NCBI GenBank assembly: GCA_964476505.1
Contig: CAYZAW010000004.1
Span: 6,001-70,000 of the forward strand
Direction: 5' to 3'
Source: CAYZAW01 sp964476505
Lineage (GTDB): Bacteria; Bacillota; Clostridia; Christensenellales; CAG-138
Length of the DNA: 64,000 nucleotides
Below, in pieces: positions 1 through 7,911 of the stretch (positions within the stretch are counted from its first letter, which is position 1; the number at the start of each line of letters is the position of its first letter). The notes under the pieces are model-generated. The model was not told where the DNA came from, did no database searches, and saw only the letters and a program-made list of their open reading frames with translations. The translations under genes were made by a program, and so were the position numbers.

Positions 1-395
1 TGTTAGACTGGTTTGAGGGCGGCTCGGACTGGCTTGCCAAGGGCAGCAAGTTCGTTGTGATCGACGTGCGCACCGGCTTGCAGTTCAATGCACGGCGCTT
101 TGGCGGCTGGTACCATGCGGATTCCGAGCCCATTTCCGCCAGCGATACGGCGATCATGAAGCAGATCGCGGGTGGCTCCTGGAGCTGGAACAGGCGACCT
201 ATCTGGGTGTCTTACCGGGGCCGGGTGGTGGCGGCCAGTATGCATTGCATGCCGCATATGGATAACCCCACCAAGAGCAACAACTTCCCGGGGCATTTTT
301 GCATCCATCTGCTCAATTCAAAGGTACACGAAACCAGCAAGGCCTGCCCGCGGCATCAGGCCTGCGTGCAGGAAGCCTATCGCAAGGGCAAGTAA
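1..395 (+). CDS. C-terminal part of a clostridial wall-associated (peptidoglycan-binding-type) protein, 5' truncated
   Basis: The frame is already open at base 3 and ends at a TAA, so only the C-terminal ~130 residues are present. They resemble, from memory, the C-terminal domain of clostridial proteins annotated as peptidoglycan-binding: GWYHADSEP, then GGSWSWNRRPIW, then a His/Cys-rich block (NNFPGHFCIHLLNSKVH). The GHFCIH segment recalls the His/Cys active-site region of L,D-transpeptidase-like folds, but I cannot show catalysis. An internal ATG at 57 exists, but the conserved block continues upstream of it, so it is not taken as the start. The response regulator gene follows after 32 bp. 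Role in the envelope is inference. Confidence 0.5.
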   Translation, partial: LDWFEGGSDWLAKGSKFVVIDVRTGLQFNARRFGGWYHADSEPISASDTAIMKQIAGGSWSWNRRPIWVSYRGRVVAASMHCMPHMDNPTKSNNFPGHFCIHLLNSKVHETSKACPRHQACVQEAYRKGK

Positions 396-427
396 TCATA
401 TTACGTTTTTAGGAAGGGAGTACTGTT

Positions 428-1111
428 ATGCCGGTAAAGATTTTAGTGGCGGACGACGATCAGGTTGTACATGAGGCACTGGGTATTTATTTAAAGGCCG
501 AGGGCTTTGAGCCTGTGGACGTGTACGACGGCGAGGCGGCGGTAACAAGCGTGGGGCCGGAGGTGGCGCTGTGCGTGCTGGACATCATGATGCCGCAAAA
601 ATCCGGCATCGAGGTGTGCAAGGAGATCAGAAAGACCTCCCAGCTTCCTATTATCATGCTAACGGCAAAGGGCGAGGAGGTAGACCGCATTATCGGCTTA
701 GAGCTGGGCGCGGACGATTACATCGTAAAGCCCTTTTCTCCGCGCGAGGTGGTGGCTAGAATCAAGGCGGTGCTTCGCCGCACGCAGGAGCAGCAGGAAA
801 ACGACACGGGCGTGGTATCCTACAACGGCCTTGTGATCGATCTAAAAAGCTATACCGTTACGCTTCGGGGGGAGCCTATCATCTGCACCCCCAAGGAGAT
901 CGAGATATTGCACATGCTGGCCTCCAACCCCGGTCAGGTATTTACCCGTGAGCAGTTGCTGAACCGGGTGTGGGGCTACGATTTTGCGGGAGAGACCCGC
1001 ACGGTGGATACGCATATCAAACGCATCCGCGCCAAGCTGGACAATGCAGACTTGGGTTGGAGCATCAAAACCATATACGGCGTGGGTTATAAATTCGAGG
1101 TCGATGCATAA
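428..1111 (+). CDS. OmpR/PhoB-family response regulator
   Basis: A DNA-binding response regulator of 227 residues. The receiver domain spans about residues 1-120, with the acidic pocket ADDD near the N-terminus, phosphoacceptor Asp52 in VLDIMMP, and the conserved Lys in DYIVKPF. A winged-helix Trans_reg_C domain follows (about 130-225; CTPKEIEIL, then RTVDTHIKRIRAKL, ending GVGYKFE). The start has a strong AGGAAGGGAG site upstream. Its stop overlaps the kinase start (TAATG), so the two are translationally coupled. It is closely similar to the regulator at 16670-17362. The signal and regulon are not visible from sequence. Confidence 0.95.
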   Translation: MPVKILVADDDQVVHEALGIYLKAEGFEPVDVYDGEAAVTSVGPEVALCVLDIMMPQKSGIEVCKEIRKTSQLPIIMLTAKGEEVDRIIGLELGADDYIVKPFSPREVVARIKAVLRRTQEQQENDTGVVSYNGLVIDLKSYTVTLRGEPIICTPKEIEILHMLASNPGQVFTREQLLNRVWGYDFAGETRTVDTHIKRIRAKLDNADLGWSIKTIYGVGYKFEVDA

Positions 1112-3084
1112 TGCGGCGCAGCATATTCCTGTGGCGCATGGTGGTGATACTGGCGGCGACGGTATTGTTGGCGTCCATTTTGGTGATGGGCGGCTACATG
1201 TTTCTGTCCCGGGAAACCTTCACCGAGATCAAGCTCAACGAGCTGATGCCAAAAGCGGAGGCCTTGGGGCAACTGCTGCGGGAATATGACAACGGAGAAC
1301 TTACAAAGGACGCGTTTTTACGGGTAAACGATAAACTGATAAGCGCCGCCAACGCCGCCTGCTTAGTGGTGGACGAAACGGGCGCGGTGCGGTACGAAAA
1401 AACAGACAGCCTTGGCGCGGACGCGGGGCAGGCAAAGGAAATACTGTTAACACAGGCAAACAGCGTGCTAAACGACCTGCCCATCCCCTCCGAACGGCTG
1501 GTGCTGCCGGGCGGCGGCACGGTACTGTTAACGGGCATCCCCGTACTGTCTGAGGACGGAGCATTAGAGGGCGCGGTGCTGTTGATGAAGTCCGCCGCGG
1601 AGATCGATGCTGCAACGGGGGAGTTGAACGGAGCGCTGTTATTGGCGGTGCTGGTTGTGTTCCCGCTGATGATGCTCATTTCCACGCTTAGCATGCGGCG
1701 GCTGGCAGAGCCTTTGCATAAAATGGGCGAGGTCGCCATCCAAATGAGCCAAGGGGATTTCTTAGTGCGCGCCGATGAAAGCGAGCAGGGGGAGATCGGC
1801 CTGTTGGCGCGGGCGCTCAATACCCTTTGCGAAAACCTGTCGCAAACCATCTATCAATTACAATCCGAGAAAAGCCAGTTGGATCAAATATTACGAAGCT
1901 TTACCGAGGGCATAGCGGCTACGGACAGCGTGGGCACCCTTACCCACTACAACCCGGCGCTGATGCGCATGTTTGGTACCGTCCGTGTGACCTGCCGGCG
2001 GGATTTGGTGCCCGACGAGGCCGTGTGGAAGCTGTTTGACGACGTGTATGTGTCGGGCGAGCCCCAAACCATCCACTACGCGCTTTCCGGAGACCGGATG
2101 CTTTGGATCACGGCGTCTCCGGTCATCACGGAATCCGGTGCACGCACGGGGGTTGTTGGTCTATTTAAGGACATGACGGAAATGGAGCGCTTGGAGCGCA
2201 CCCGCCGGGAGTATGTAGCCAACGTGAGCCATGAGCTTCGCACGCCGTTAACGGCGGTGCGGGGGCTTTTGGAGCCGCTGGCGGACGGCATGGTAAAGGA
2301 CGAGGAGGACAGGCAGCGGTATTACCGCATCATGTTGAAAGAAGTGCTGCGGCTGTCGCGCCTGATTACGGACATGCTGGAGCTTTCCCGCCTGCAGGCC
2401 GGTACGGATTACATGGAGCCCATCGCGGTAGACATGAACGAGCTGCTGGCGGACGTGCGGCAAAACTATCAAAAACAGGCGGCGGAGCGCGGCATCGAAT
2501 TAAAGCTGGAAGCGCCGGCACTGCCGCAGGCATTGACCGATCCGGACAGAATCGAGCAGGTGCTGGTGATATTGCTGGATAACGCCATGCGCTATACCCC
2601 CAAGGGCGGCAGCATCGTCATTCGCGCAGAGGTGTATCAGCGAATAAACATTTCTGTGGAGGATACGGGCTGTGGCATTCCAGAAGAGGACATCGAGCAC
2701 GTGTTCGATCGTTTCTATAAAGTAGATAAATCCCGAAAAGAGGGCGGTACAGGCATCGGGCTTTCCATTGCGAAATTCGTTATGGAAAAACTTGGTGAAA
2801 CCATTGCCGTACAAAGCGTTTTAGGACACGGAACCGTGTTTACCTTTACAGTTAAGAAGTATGTGAGTAACGCCATCGCTTTAGGCCCCGCCTCCGAGGA
2901 CTGGGCGGGCGCAGAGCCTTATGCCGCCGCCCCCAAAATGGCGGAGGCTGCCAAGCCGGAGCCCAAGGCAATGGGCGTGAGCCTGCCGAAGCGGCGCAAA
3001 AAGGAGCAGGTCAACGCACCGTCTGACGCGCCCTACGAGGTACTGCCCCAAACCCCCAAGGAAAAGAAGAAACGCAAAACATAA
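1111..3084 (+). CDS. Membrane sensor histidine kinase (PhoR/WalK-like) with basic C-terminal tail
   Basis: A 657-residue kinase that should phosphorylate the regulator encoded immediately upstream. Order of parts: TM helix near residues 8-30, extracytoplasmic sensor region, second TM near 170-190, HAMP, a PAS-like segment, then HisKA with phosphoacceptor His374 in NVSHELRTP. A HATPase domain follows, with DNAMRYTPKGG (N box), EDTGCGIPEED (G1) and GGTGIGLSIAK (G2). About 70 residues extend beyond the ATPase domain, Ala/Pro-rich and ending in Lys/Arg clusters (PKRRKKEQ, KEKKKRK). PhoR/WalK kinases normally stop soon after the ATPase fold. The stimulus is unknown. Confidence 0.93.
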   Translation: MRRSIFLWRMVVILAATVLLASILVMGGYMFLSRETFTEIKLNELMPKAEALGQLLREYDNGELTKDAFLRVNDKLISAANAACLVVDETGAVRYEKTDSLGADAGQAKEILLTQANSVLNDLPIPSERLVLPGGGTVLLTGIPVLSEDGALEGAVLLMKSAAEIDAATGELNGALLLAVLVVFPLMMLISTLSMRRLAEPLHKMGEVAIQMSQGDFLVRADESEQGEIGLLARALNTLCENLSQTIYQLQSEKSQLDQILRSFTEGIAATDSVGTLTHYNPALMRMFGTVRVTCRRDLVPDEAVWKLFDDVYVSGEPQTIHYALSGDRMLWITASPVITESGARTGVVGLFKDMTEMERLERTRREYVANVSHELRTPLTAVRGLLEPLADGMVKDEEDRQRYYRIMLKEVLRLSRLITDMLELSRLQAGTDYMEPIAVDMNELLADVRQNYQKQAAERGIELKLEAPALPQALTDPDRIEQVLVILLDNAMRYTPKGGSIVIRAEVYQRINISVEDTGCGIPEEDIEHVFDRFYKVDKSRKEGGTGIGLSIAKFVMEKLGETIAVQSVLGHGTVFTFTVKKYVSNAIALGPASEDWAGAEPYAAAPKMAEAAKPEPKAMGVSLPKRRKKEQVNAPSDAPYEVLPQTPKEKKKRKT

Positions 3085-3139
3085 AGACGCATTCCCCCTC
3101 ATATGTTAACTAAAGAAGGACAAGGGAGGGGGAATCCAT

Positions 3140-4057
3140 ATGGAGTACCGGCGCAGGAGACGGCGCAAAAAACGGCAGGACGGCGTATCCGGCGGAGCCA
3201 AGCTGGCGGCAGCGCTGCTGTTTGCCGGGCTGGTGGTTTATTTTATCGGTGCATCGCCCTTGGCGGACTGGCTGACGGGTGCCGTGGTAACGCCGGTGTT
3301 TTCTGCCATTGGTAGCGTGTTAAAGCCGGTGTCCGCAGCGGCGCAAACGGCCTCGCCGCTGCCAACAAGCACCGCGCCCGCGGAGCCTGCGGAACCGGCG
3401 GCGGGGGAGTATCAAACCACCGAGATCCGCCCGGAGCCTCTTTCCCTGTATGCACTGCAAATGGGCGTATATGCCAGCCGTGAAAACGCGGATGCGCAGG
3501 CGCAAAGCCTAAAAGCGCGGGGCGCGGCGGGTTATGTGCTGGAGGATGCGGGGAAATACCGCGTGCTGGCTGCGGCGTATACGCAGGACTCTGCGCTGCA
3601 AAATGTGCGAAAGCAGCTAACGCTGGAAGGGTTGGAGTCTGCTGCTTATCCAATGCAGACGCAACAGCCGGTGCTAAGAGTTACGGCAACAAAGGACCAA
3701 ACGGAGGGCTTGGAGGCGGCGTTTCGCGCTTTGTTCGAGGCGCAGGCGGCCTTAGGCGATGCGGCGCTTCGATTCGACAGCGAAAGCCAAACCATCGATA
3801 CCGGCCGGGCGCAGGCAAAAACCGTGTACGATACGCTGACGGAGGCGTACACTGCCTTTTCCGCGTTGGCGAAGAATGACAATGCAGTACTGCAACAGGT
3901 GGACAACTGCTATCAAGAGTGCTTCAAGCAGCTGGAATCCCTTTCCGGCGGTACGGCGCAAAGCACGGTAGATTTTTCCTCGCAAATGAAGTACACTCAT
4001 TTATATATGGCACATGTTTACAGGAACCTGATGGATACCATCTCAGCCTTGTCTTAA
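3140..4057 (+). CDS. SPOR-domain membrane protein
   Basis: A 305-residue protein with a very basic N-terminus (MEYRRRRRRKKR), one TM helix at about residues 22-42 and a Pro/Ala/Thr-rich linker. A SPOR-like domain follows at about 110-165 (LYALQMGVYASRENADAQ, then YRVLAAAYTQ). The C-terminal ~130 residues look helical and are not recognised. SPOR domains bind glycan strands stripped of stem peptides, which would place the protein at the division septum or forespore envelope. Location and role are inferred from the family. A good ribosome site (GGGAGGGGGAA) precedes the ATG. It lies 55 bp after the kinase and may be cotranscribed with it. Confidence 0.75.
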   Translation: MEYRRRRRRKKRQDGVSGGAKLAAALLFAGLVVYFIGASPLADWLTGAVVTPVFSAIGSVLKPVSAAAQTASPLPTSTAPAEPAEPAAGEYQTTEIRPEPLSLYALQMGVYASRENADAQAQSLKARGAAGYVLEDAGKYRVLAAAYTQDSALQNVRKQLTLEGLESAAYPMQTQQPVLRVTATKDQTEGLEAAFRALFEAQAALGDAALRFDSESQTIDTGRAQAKTVYDTLTEAYTAFSALAKNDNAVLQQVDNCYQECFKQLESLSGGTAQSTVDFSSQMKYTHLYMAHVYRNLMDTISALS

Positions 4058-4070
4058 CACAGGAGGAAAC

Positions 4071-4424
4071 ATGCAAATCAAGGAAATCATACGGCTGTTG
4101 GACGCCAAGGTACTTTGCGGAGAGGACAACCTTGATACGCAGATAGACAGCGCGTTCGGAACGGACATGATGAGCGACGCGCTGGCCTTTATGCACGAAA
4201 AAACGCTGCTGCTGACCGGCATGATCAATCCCCATGTGCTTCGCACGGCGGAAATGCTGGATGTGCAATGCGTATTGTTCGTACGCGGGAAAACAGTGCC
4301 CGAGGAGTTGATCCAAATGGGAAAGGACTTGGATATGGTGCTGTTGGCAACGCCCAAGACCCTGTACATTTCCAGCGGCATTTTATATGCGGCGGGGCTT
4401 CCCGGCTGCGGTACAAGAACTTAG
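4071..4424 (+). CDS. DRTGG-domain protein (first copy in the hydrogenase module)
   Basis: A 117-residue single-domain protein beginning MQIKEIIRLLDAKVLCG. The pattern (N-terminal IxxxLxAxVLxG, central TGMINPHVLRTAEML, then VQCVLFVRGK) is that of stand-alone DRTGG domains next to hydrogenase genes in Clostridia. DRTGG folds also sit in CBS-DRTGG regulatory proteins and are thought to sense ligands; the ligand here is unknown. An AGGAGG site lies just before the ATG. The ATPase gene follows after 10 bp, and a second DRTGG gene follows the hydrogenase. Function beyond the domain call is inference. Confidence 0.75.
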   Translation: MQIKEIIRLLDAKVLCGEDNLDTQIDSAFGTDMMSDALAFMHEKTLLLTGMINPHVLRTAEMLDVQCVLFVRGKTVPEELIQMGKDLDMVLLATPKTLYISSGILYAAGLPGCGTRT

Positions 4425-4434
4425 GCGGGTAACT

Positions 4435-4863
4435 ATGGAGCATAACGAATTAAAAGAAGTATTCCCCGTTGAAAAAGGGAATTTTGAAACGGCGGGCGAA
4501 GCGTCCAGCAGAATCAAGCACCGCCTAAAAAAGCTGGGAATCGCGCCGGAGATCGTGCGGGACGCCGCCATTGTTGCCTACGAGGCGGAGCTGAATTTGG
4601 TGATTCACTCCTTGGGCGGTGAGCTGGAGCTGGTCATCAGCCCCAGTACGGTCACGCTCATCAGCCGAGACGTTGGCCCCGGTATTCCGGACATTGCGCT
4701 GGCGCTTCGGGAGGGGTACTCCACCGCGCCGGAAAGCGTGCGGATGATGGGCTTTGGCGCGGGCATGGGGCTGCCAAACATCAAGCGGCATAGCCAAGAA
4801 TTTCAAATCGAATCCGAGCCGGGAAAGGGCACCGTTATCAAAACTGTCTATCACATCGGTTAG
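4435..4863 (+). CDS. RsbW/SpoIIAB-like ATP-binding protein (HATPase_c)
   Basis: A 142-residue protein with a GHKL ATPase fold like anti-sigma kinases. Visible boxes are AYEAELNLVIHSLGG (N box, with Glu and Asn), SRDVGPGIPD (G1) and GFGAGMGLPNIKRHS (G2). Start chosen at the ATG giving MEHNELKEVF. An upstream in-frame ATG would overlap the DRTGG gene and adds an unconserved segment. Clostridial hydrogenase/DRTGG clusters commonly include such a kinase-like protein. By family analogy it may act in a phosphorylation switch, but no partner sigma or anti-sigma antagonist is seen here. Confidence 0.8.
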   Translation: MEHNELKEVFPVEKGNFETAGEASSRIKHRLKKLGIAPEIVRDAAIVAYEAELNLVIHSLGGELELVISPSTVTLISRDVGPGIPDIALALREGYSTAPESVRMMGFGAGMGLPNIKRHSQEFQIESEPGKGTVIKTVYHIG

Positions 4864-4907
4864 TCGGGGCGTTTCCCCGCTACATATCTGCAAGGGAGGC
4901 AAGCAAA

Positions 4908-6221
4908 TTGCTGTATAAGCATTCTGTGCGCATCGACAGGCGCAAATGCGTCGGCTGCACCAACTGCATCAAAAACTGCCCCACAGAGGCCATCCGCGTA
5001 CAGCGCGGCAAAGCAAAGATATTGGACGACCGCTGTATCGATTGCGGACAATGCCTGATCTCCTGCCCGCATCACGCCATGGTGTCCGTAACCACTCCGC
5101 TGGCGGCGGAACGGGAATTCAAGTATAACATCATCATTCCGTGCACAGCGCTGTATTCCCAGTTTCGCAGCCTGAGCGATCTGGGGGATATTTACGAGGC
5201 GCTTTATGCCATGGGCTTCGACTACATCTATGACGAAGCGCGTGCCGCTGAAATCACGGCGGAGGCCATGCGCAAGTATCTGCGCTCCGGAGAAGCGCCC
5301 TCGCCTGTGATCTCCTGCTCTTGCCCGGTGATTCCCCGTTTGGTAACAACGCTGTTTCCCAATTTGATCGACAATCTCTCACCCTTCCTTTCCCCAACGG
5401 AGGTGGCGGCGCGCATCGCCAAGGAAGAGTTTTGCAACATGATGGGCGTTCCCAAGGAAACGGTGGGTGCGTATTACATCGCTCCCTGCGCCGCGAAAAT
5501 GACGCACATCAAAAACCCGCTTGGCGTTACCAAAAGCGAGATCAACGGCGTGTATTCCATGAAGGAGATCTATGCAGAGCTCATTAAAAGAGTAGGCAAG
5601 CAGGAAACAGCCGGGGAGCTTAGAAGCACGGCGTTTCCGCCTAACGCGTACGGCCTTGGAACGGCTGTTGTAGGCGGGTTTTCGGCGGCAGTGGGCACCG
5701 AGCATTACCTGGCTGTGGACGGCATCAATAACGTGATGCAGTGCTTAGACGAGATCGATAACGAGCGCCTTAGAAACCTGATGCTGGTGGAGGTATGGGC
5801 GTGCTCCGGCGGATGCGTGGGCGGCCCGTTGATGTTCGAGAACCAGTTTGTTGCGAAAAACCGCAACCGGCGTATCGCCAACTCTCGGCCTCGAACGGAT
5901 TTGGAGCGGGACGAGCATATTTTAAAATACGTGGAGTCTCCGCTCATCCGCTACGATCAGCACTTTGAACCCCAAAGCGTGATGAAGCTTTCCGATGACA
6001 TGACGGAAGCCATGCGCATGATGGATAAAATGGAGGAGATCAGCGCCAGCCTGCCGGGGCTGGACTGCGGATCCTGCGGCTCGCCCTCCTGCCGAACGCT
6101 GGCAGAGGATATCGTGCGGGGGCAAGCTGTGGAGATGGACTGCATATTTAAGCTAAGAGACAAGCTGCGCATCATGGCGCAGGAAATGACCGACCTTGCC
6201 AGCGCGGAAAAGCGCGGGTAA
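4908..6221 (+). CDS. [FeFe]-hydrogenase-like protein of the sensory (group C/D) type
   Basis: A 437-residue protein starting at TTG behind a GGGAGG site. Two 4Fe-4S motifs come first (CVGCTNCIKNCP and CIDCGQCLISCP). The H-cluster domain follows, with all four predicted cubane-ligand cysteines: Cys139 in ISCSCP, Cys194 in APCAAK, and Cys299 and Cys303 in ACSGGCVGGP. A C-terminal Fe-S segment (CGSCGSPSCRTL) ends it. The residue matching the proton-relay Cys of catalytic enzymes (first C of TSCCP) is Ser138, and the Met residues flanking the active site are Ala and Trp. This, with no PAS domain and the regulatory neighbours, suggests an H2 or redox sensor rather than a bulk H2 producer (inference). 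Maturation genes hydEFG are not in the window. Confidence 0.85.
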   Translation: MLYKHSVRIDRRKCVGCTNCIKNCPTEAIRVQRGKAKILDDRCIDCGQCLISCPHHAMVSVTTPLAAEREFKYNIIIPCTALYSQFRSLSDLGDIYEALYAMGFDYIYDEARAAEITAEAMRKYLRSGEAPSPVISCSCPVIPRLVTTLFPNLIDNLSPFLSPTEVAARIAKEEFCNMMGVPKETVGAYYIAPCAAKMTHIKNPLGVTKSEINGVYSMKEIYAELIKRVGKQETAGELRSTAFPPNAYGLGTAVVGGFSAAVGTEHYLAVDGINNVMQCLDEIDNERLRNLMLVEVWACSGGCVGGPLMFENQFVAKNRNRRIANSRPRTDLERDEHILKYVESPLIRYDQHFEPQSVMKLSDDMTEAMRMMDKMEEISASLPGLDCGSCGSPSCRTLAEDIVRGQAVEMDCIFKLRDKLRIMAQEMTDLASAEKRG

Positions 6222-6244
6222 ACAGGAAACAGGAGGAAAAGAGC

Positions 6245-6583
6245 ATGAAAGTATCGGCGTTGGCAAAGATGATCGAGGCTACGATCGTGACCCCGGAAAC
6301 CATAGACAACGAAATATCCTGCGGCTACACCTGCGACCTTTTAAGCTGGGTAATGGCAAAGGGCAAAAGCGGCTGCGCATGGGTCACGGTGCAGACCCAT
6401 ATCAACGTGGTGGCGGTGGCAAGCCTGCACGATATGGCCTGTGTGATCTGCCCCGAAGGGGTGGAGATGGAGGCGGCCTCCCGCCAGAAGGCTTCCGAGG
6501 AAGGCATTGCCGTACTGCAAAGCGCAAAAACCGCTTATGAGATCTGCGGCATCATGGCGGCAAACGGGATTCCCGCCGTATAA
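6245..6583 (+). CDS. DRTGG-domain protein (second copy)
   Basis: A 112-residue protein, MKVSALAKMIEATIVTPET. It resembles the smaller DRTGG proteins that follow hydrogenase genes: SCGYTCDLLSWVMA, then the conserved AWVTVQTHINVVAVAS and ACVICPEG. It is clearly distinct from the first DRTGG gene of the module. An AGGAGG site precedes the ATG. The PHP gene begins 2 bp after its stop, so translation is probably coupled. The domain probably binds a small ligand or partner; this is inference. Confidence 0.75.
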   Translation: MKVSALAKMIEATIVTPETIDNEISCGYTCDLLSWVMAKGKSGCAWVTVQTHINVVAVASLHDMACVICPEGVEMEAASRQKASEEGIAVLQSAKTAYEICGIMAANGIPAV

Positions 6584-6585
6584 CC

Positions 6586-7302
6586 GTGGCAAGGATCAAG
6601 CTGGCGGCAGACCTGCACATCCATAGCTGCCTGTCTCCCTGCGGGGATATGGCTATGACGCCAAACAATTTGGTGAACATGGCGTACCTCAAGGGATTGG
6701 AGGCCATTGCCGTTTGCGACCACAATTCCACCAAAAACCTTCCTGCCTGCAAGGCGGTGGCGGACGCGCGCGGGCTGATTTTTGTGCCCGGCATGGAGGT
6801 GGAAACCAAGGAAGAGGTGCATGTGCTTTGCCTGTTTCCTGTGTTGGAGCAGGCGATGGCCATGGGCAACTGGGTGTACGAGCGGCTTCCGGGAGTTCCC
6901 AACCGCCCCGATTTCTTTGGCGAGCAGATCGCCATGAACGAGGACGACGAACCTATCTACACGGAGCCTAAGCTGTTGATACAGGCTACCGACGCGGGTA
7001 TCGACGAGGTAGCGGGCATGTGTCGGCGCTTAGGCGGCGTGCCTGTACCGGCGCACATCAACCGCACCTCTAATGCGCTGTTGGAGAATTTGGGCTTTGT
7101 GCCGCCGGAGCTGTGCTTTACCAGCGTGGAGGTGTACGCGCCGCTGCCGGTCATGGGCGTTGATTTAGAAAGATACCATGTGGTCTACAATTCCGATGCG
7201 CACAATTTAGAAAGCATTTCCGAAAAAGAGCATTTCGTTTCCGCTTATGAGAAAAGTCCGGCGGGGATACTGCGGTATTTGGCGGAAGAAAAAAGCATAT
7301 AG
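6586..7302 (+). CDS. PHP-domain metal-dependent phosphoesterase
   Basis: A 238-residue single-domain PHP protein. Metal-ligand motifs are visible: LAADLHIHSC (HxH), AVCDHNS, PGMEVETKEEVHVLCLF, PAHINR, and a late YNSDAHNLE. PHP proteins are phosphatases, nucleases or polymerase-associated domains; the closest types are the small PHP phosphoesterases found beside hydrogenase and DRTGG genes in Clostridia. The start is a GTG immediately after the DRTGG stop with no clear ribosome site, consistent with coupled translation. It closes the module and is followed by a terminator. The substrate is unknown. Confidence 0.82.
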   Translation: MARIKLAADLHIHSCLSPCGDMAMTPNNLVNMAYLKGLEAIAVCDHNSTKNLPACKAVADARGLIFVPGMEVETKEEVHVLCLFPVLEQAMAMGNWVYERLPGVPNRPDFFGEQIAMNEDDEPIYTEPKLLIQATDAGIDEVAGMCRRLGGVPVPAHINRTSNALLENLGFVPPELCFTSVEVYAPLPVMGVDLERYHVVYNSDAHNLESISEKEHFVSAYEKSPAGILRYLAEEKSI

Positions 7303-7310
7303 TTCGCTTC

Positions 7311-7340
7311 GCTCCTGCATTTTTTACGGGAGCGTTTTTT
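7311..7340 (+). terminator. Rho-independent terminator after the hydrogenase module
   Basis: A 7-bp stem (GCTCCTG with CGGGAGC, one G-T wobble) and a loop containing T residues, followed by a G and six T. It lies 8 bp after the PHP stop codon. Confidence 0.8.
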
Positions 7341-7500
7341 GTTTTCTCGCTTAGCAACGCATAAACCGGCCGCAAAAACGTATAAATATACGCCTCAATG
7401 CATAAATTGGCGCAAACTCCCATTGTGGGCGCGCGTACATGTATACAATCATACAAGCTAGAAATATTCTACGTTTTCTCGAATAAACAAATACAAAAAA

Positions 7501-7549
7501 ATACAAGTTTTGTATTGCAATTGCAATATAAATACAGTATCCTTATACA
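7501..7549 (+). promoter_or_regulatory. Citrate-operon promoter region with two adjoining palindromes
   Basis: The 308-bp gap before citD is AT-rich in its second half. It holds an inverted repeat ATACAA-GTT-TTGTAT (7501-7515), directly abutting a 16-bp perfect palindrome, TATTGCAATTGCAATA (7513-7528). A plausible sigma-A promoter overlaps it: TTGCAA (7521-7526), 17-bp spacer, TATACA (7544-7549). The rest of the gap holds the upstream terminator and no convincing gene. The overlap of palindromes and -35 box suggests a repressor or activator site. The regulator is not identified. Confidence 0.5.
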
Positions 7550-7610
7550 TAGATATAAATCATATATAACGCACGTCTCAACATGATATGAAAAATGGAG
7601 GTTCACGCTT

Positions 7611-7898
7611 ATGCAACTGCAAAATACGGGAATCGCGGGCACGATGGAGTCCGGCGATATCCTGATCGAGGTCGAGAAAAAGGACGGCCCCGGCGTGGAG
7701 GTGTCGCTGGAAAGCACGGTAGGCAATCAGTACGGCGCACAGATCAAGCAGGTGATACGGGATACCGTTGCATCCTGCGGTGTGGACGGCGTACGGGTTA
7801 AGGCTGTTGACAAGGGCTCGTTGGACTGCACCATCCGCGCAAGAGTAACGGCGGCGGTGCACCGGGCGGCCGGCAACGGCGAATACACTTGGCAGTAA
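7611..7898 (+). CDS. citD: Citrate lyase gamma subunit (acyl carrier protein)
   Basis: A 95-residue acyl carrier of citrate lyase. Ser14 in GTMESGD is the expected attachment site of the phosphoribosyl-dephospho-CoA prosthetic group, and IRARVTAAVHRAAG matches the C-terminal part of the family. It is the first gene of citD-citE-citF-acn-icd, with an ATGGAGG ribosome site upstream. The enzymes that activate the lyase (citC ligase, citX, citG) are not in this operon, so they must be encoded elsewhere for the complex to work. Confidence 0.95.
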   Translation: MQLQNTGIAGTMESGDILIEVEKKDGPGVEVSLESTVGNQYGAQIKQVIRDTVASCGVDGVRVKAVDKGSLDCTIRARVTAAVHRAAGNGEYTWQ

Positions 7899-7911
7899 GG
7901 GAGGGACGGTT

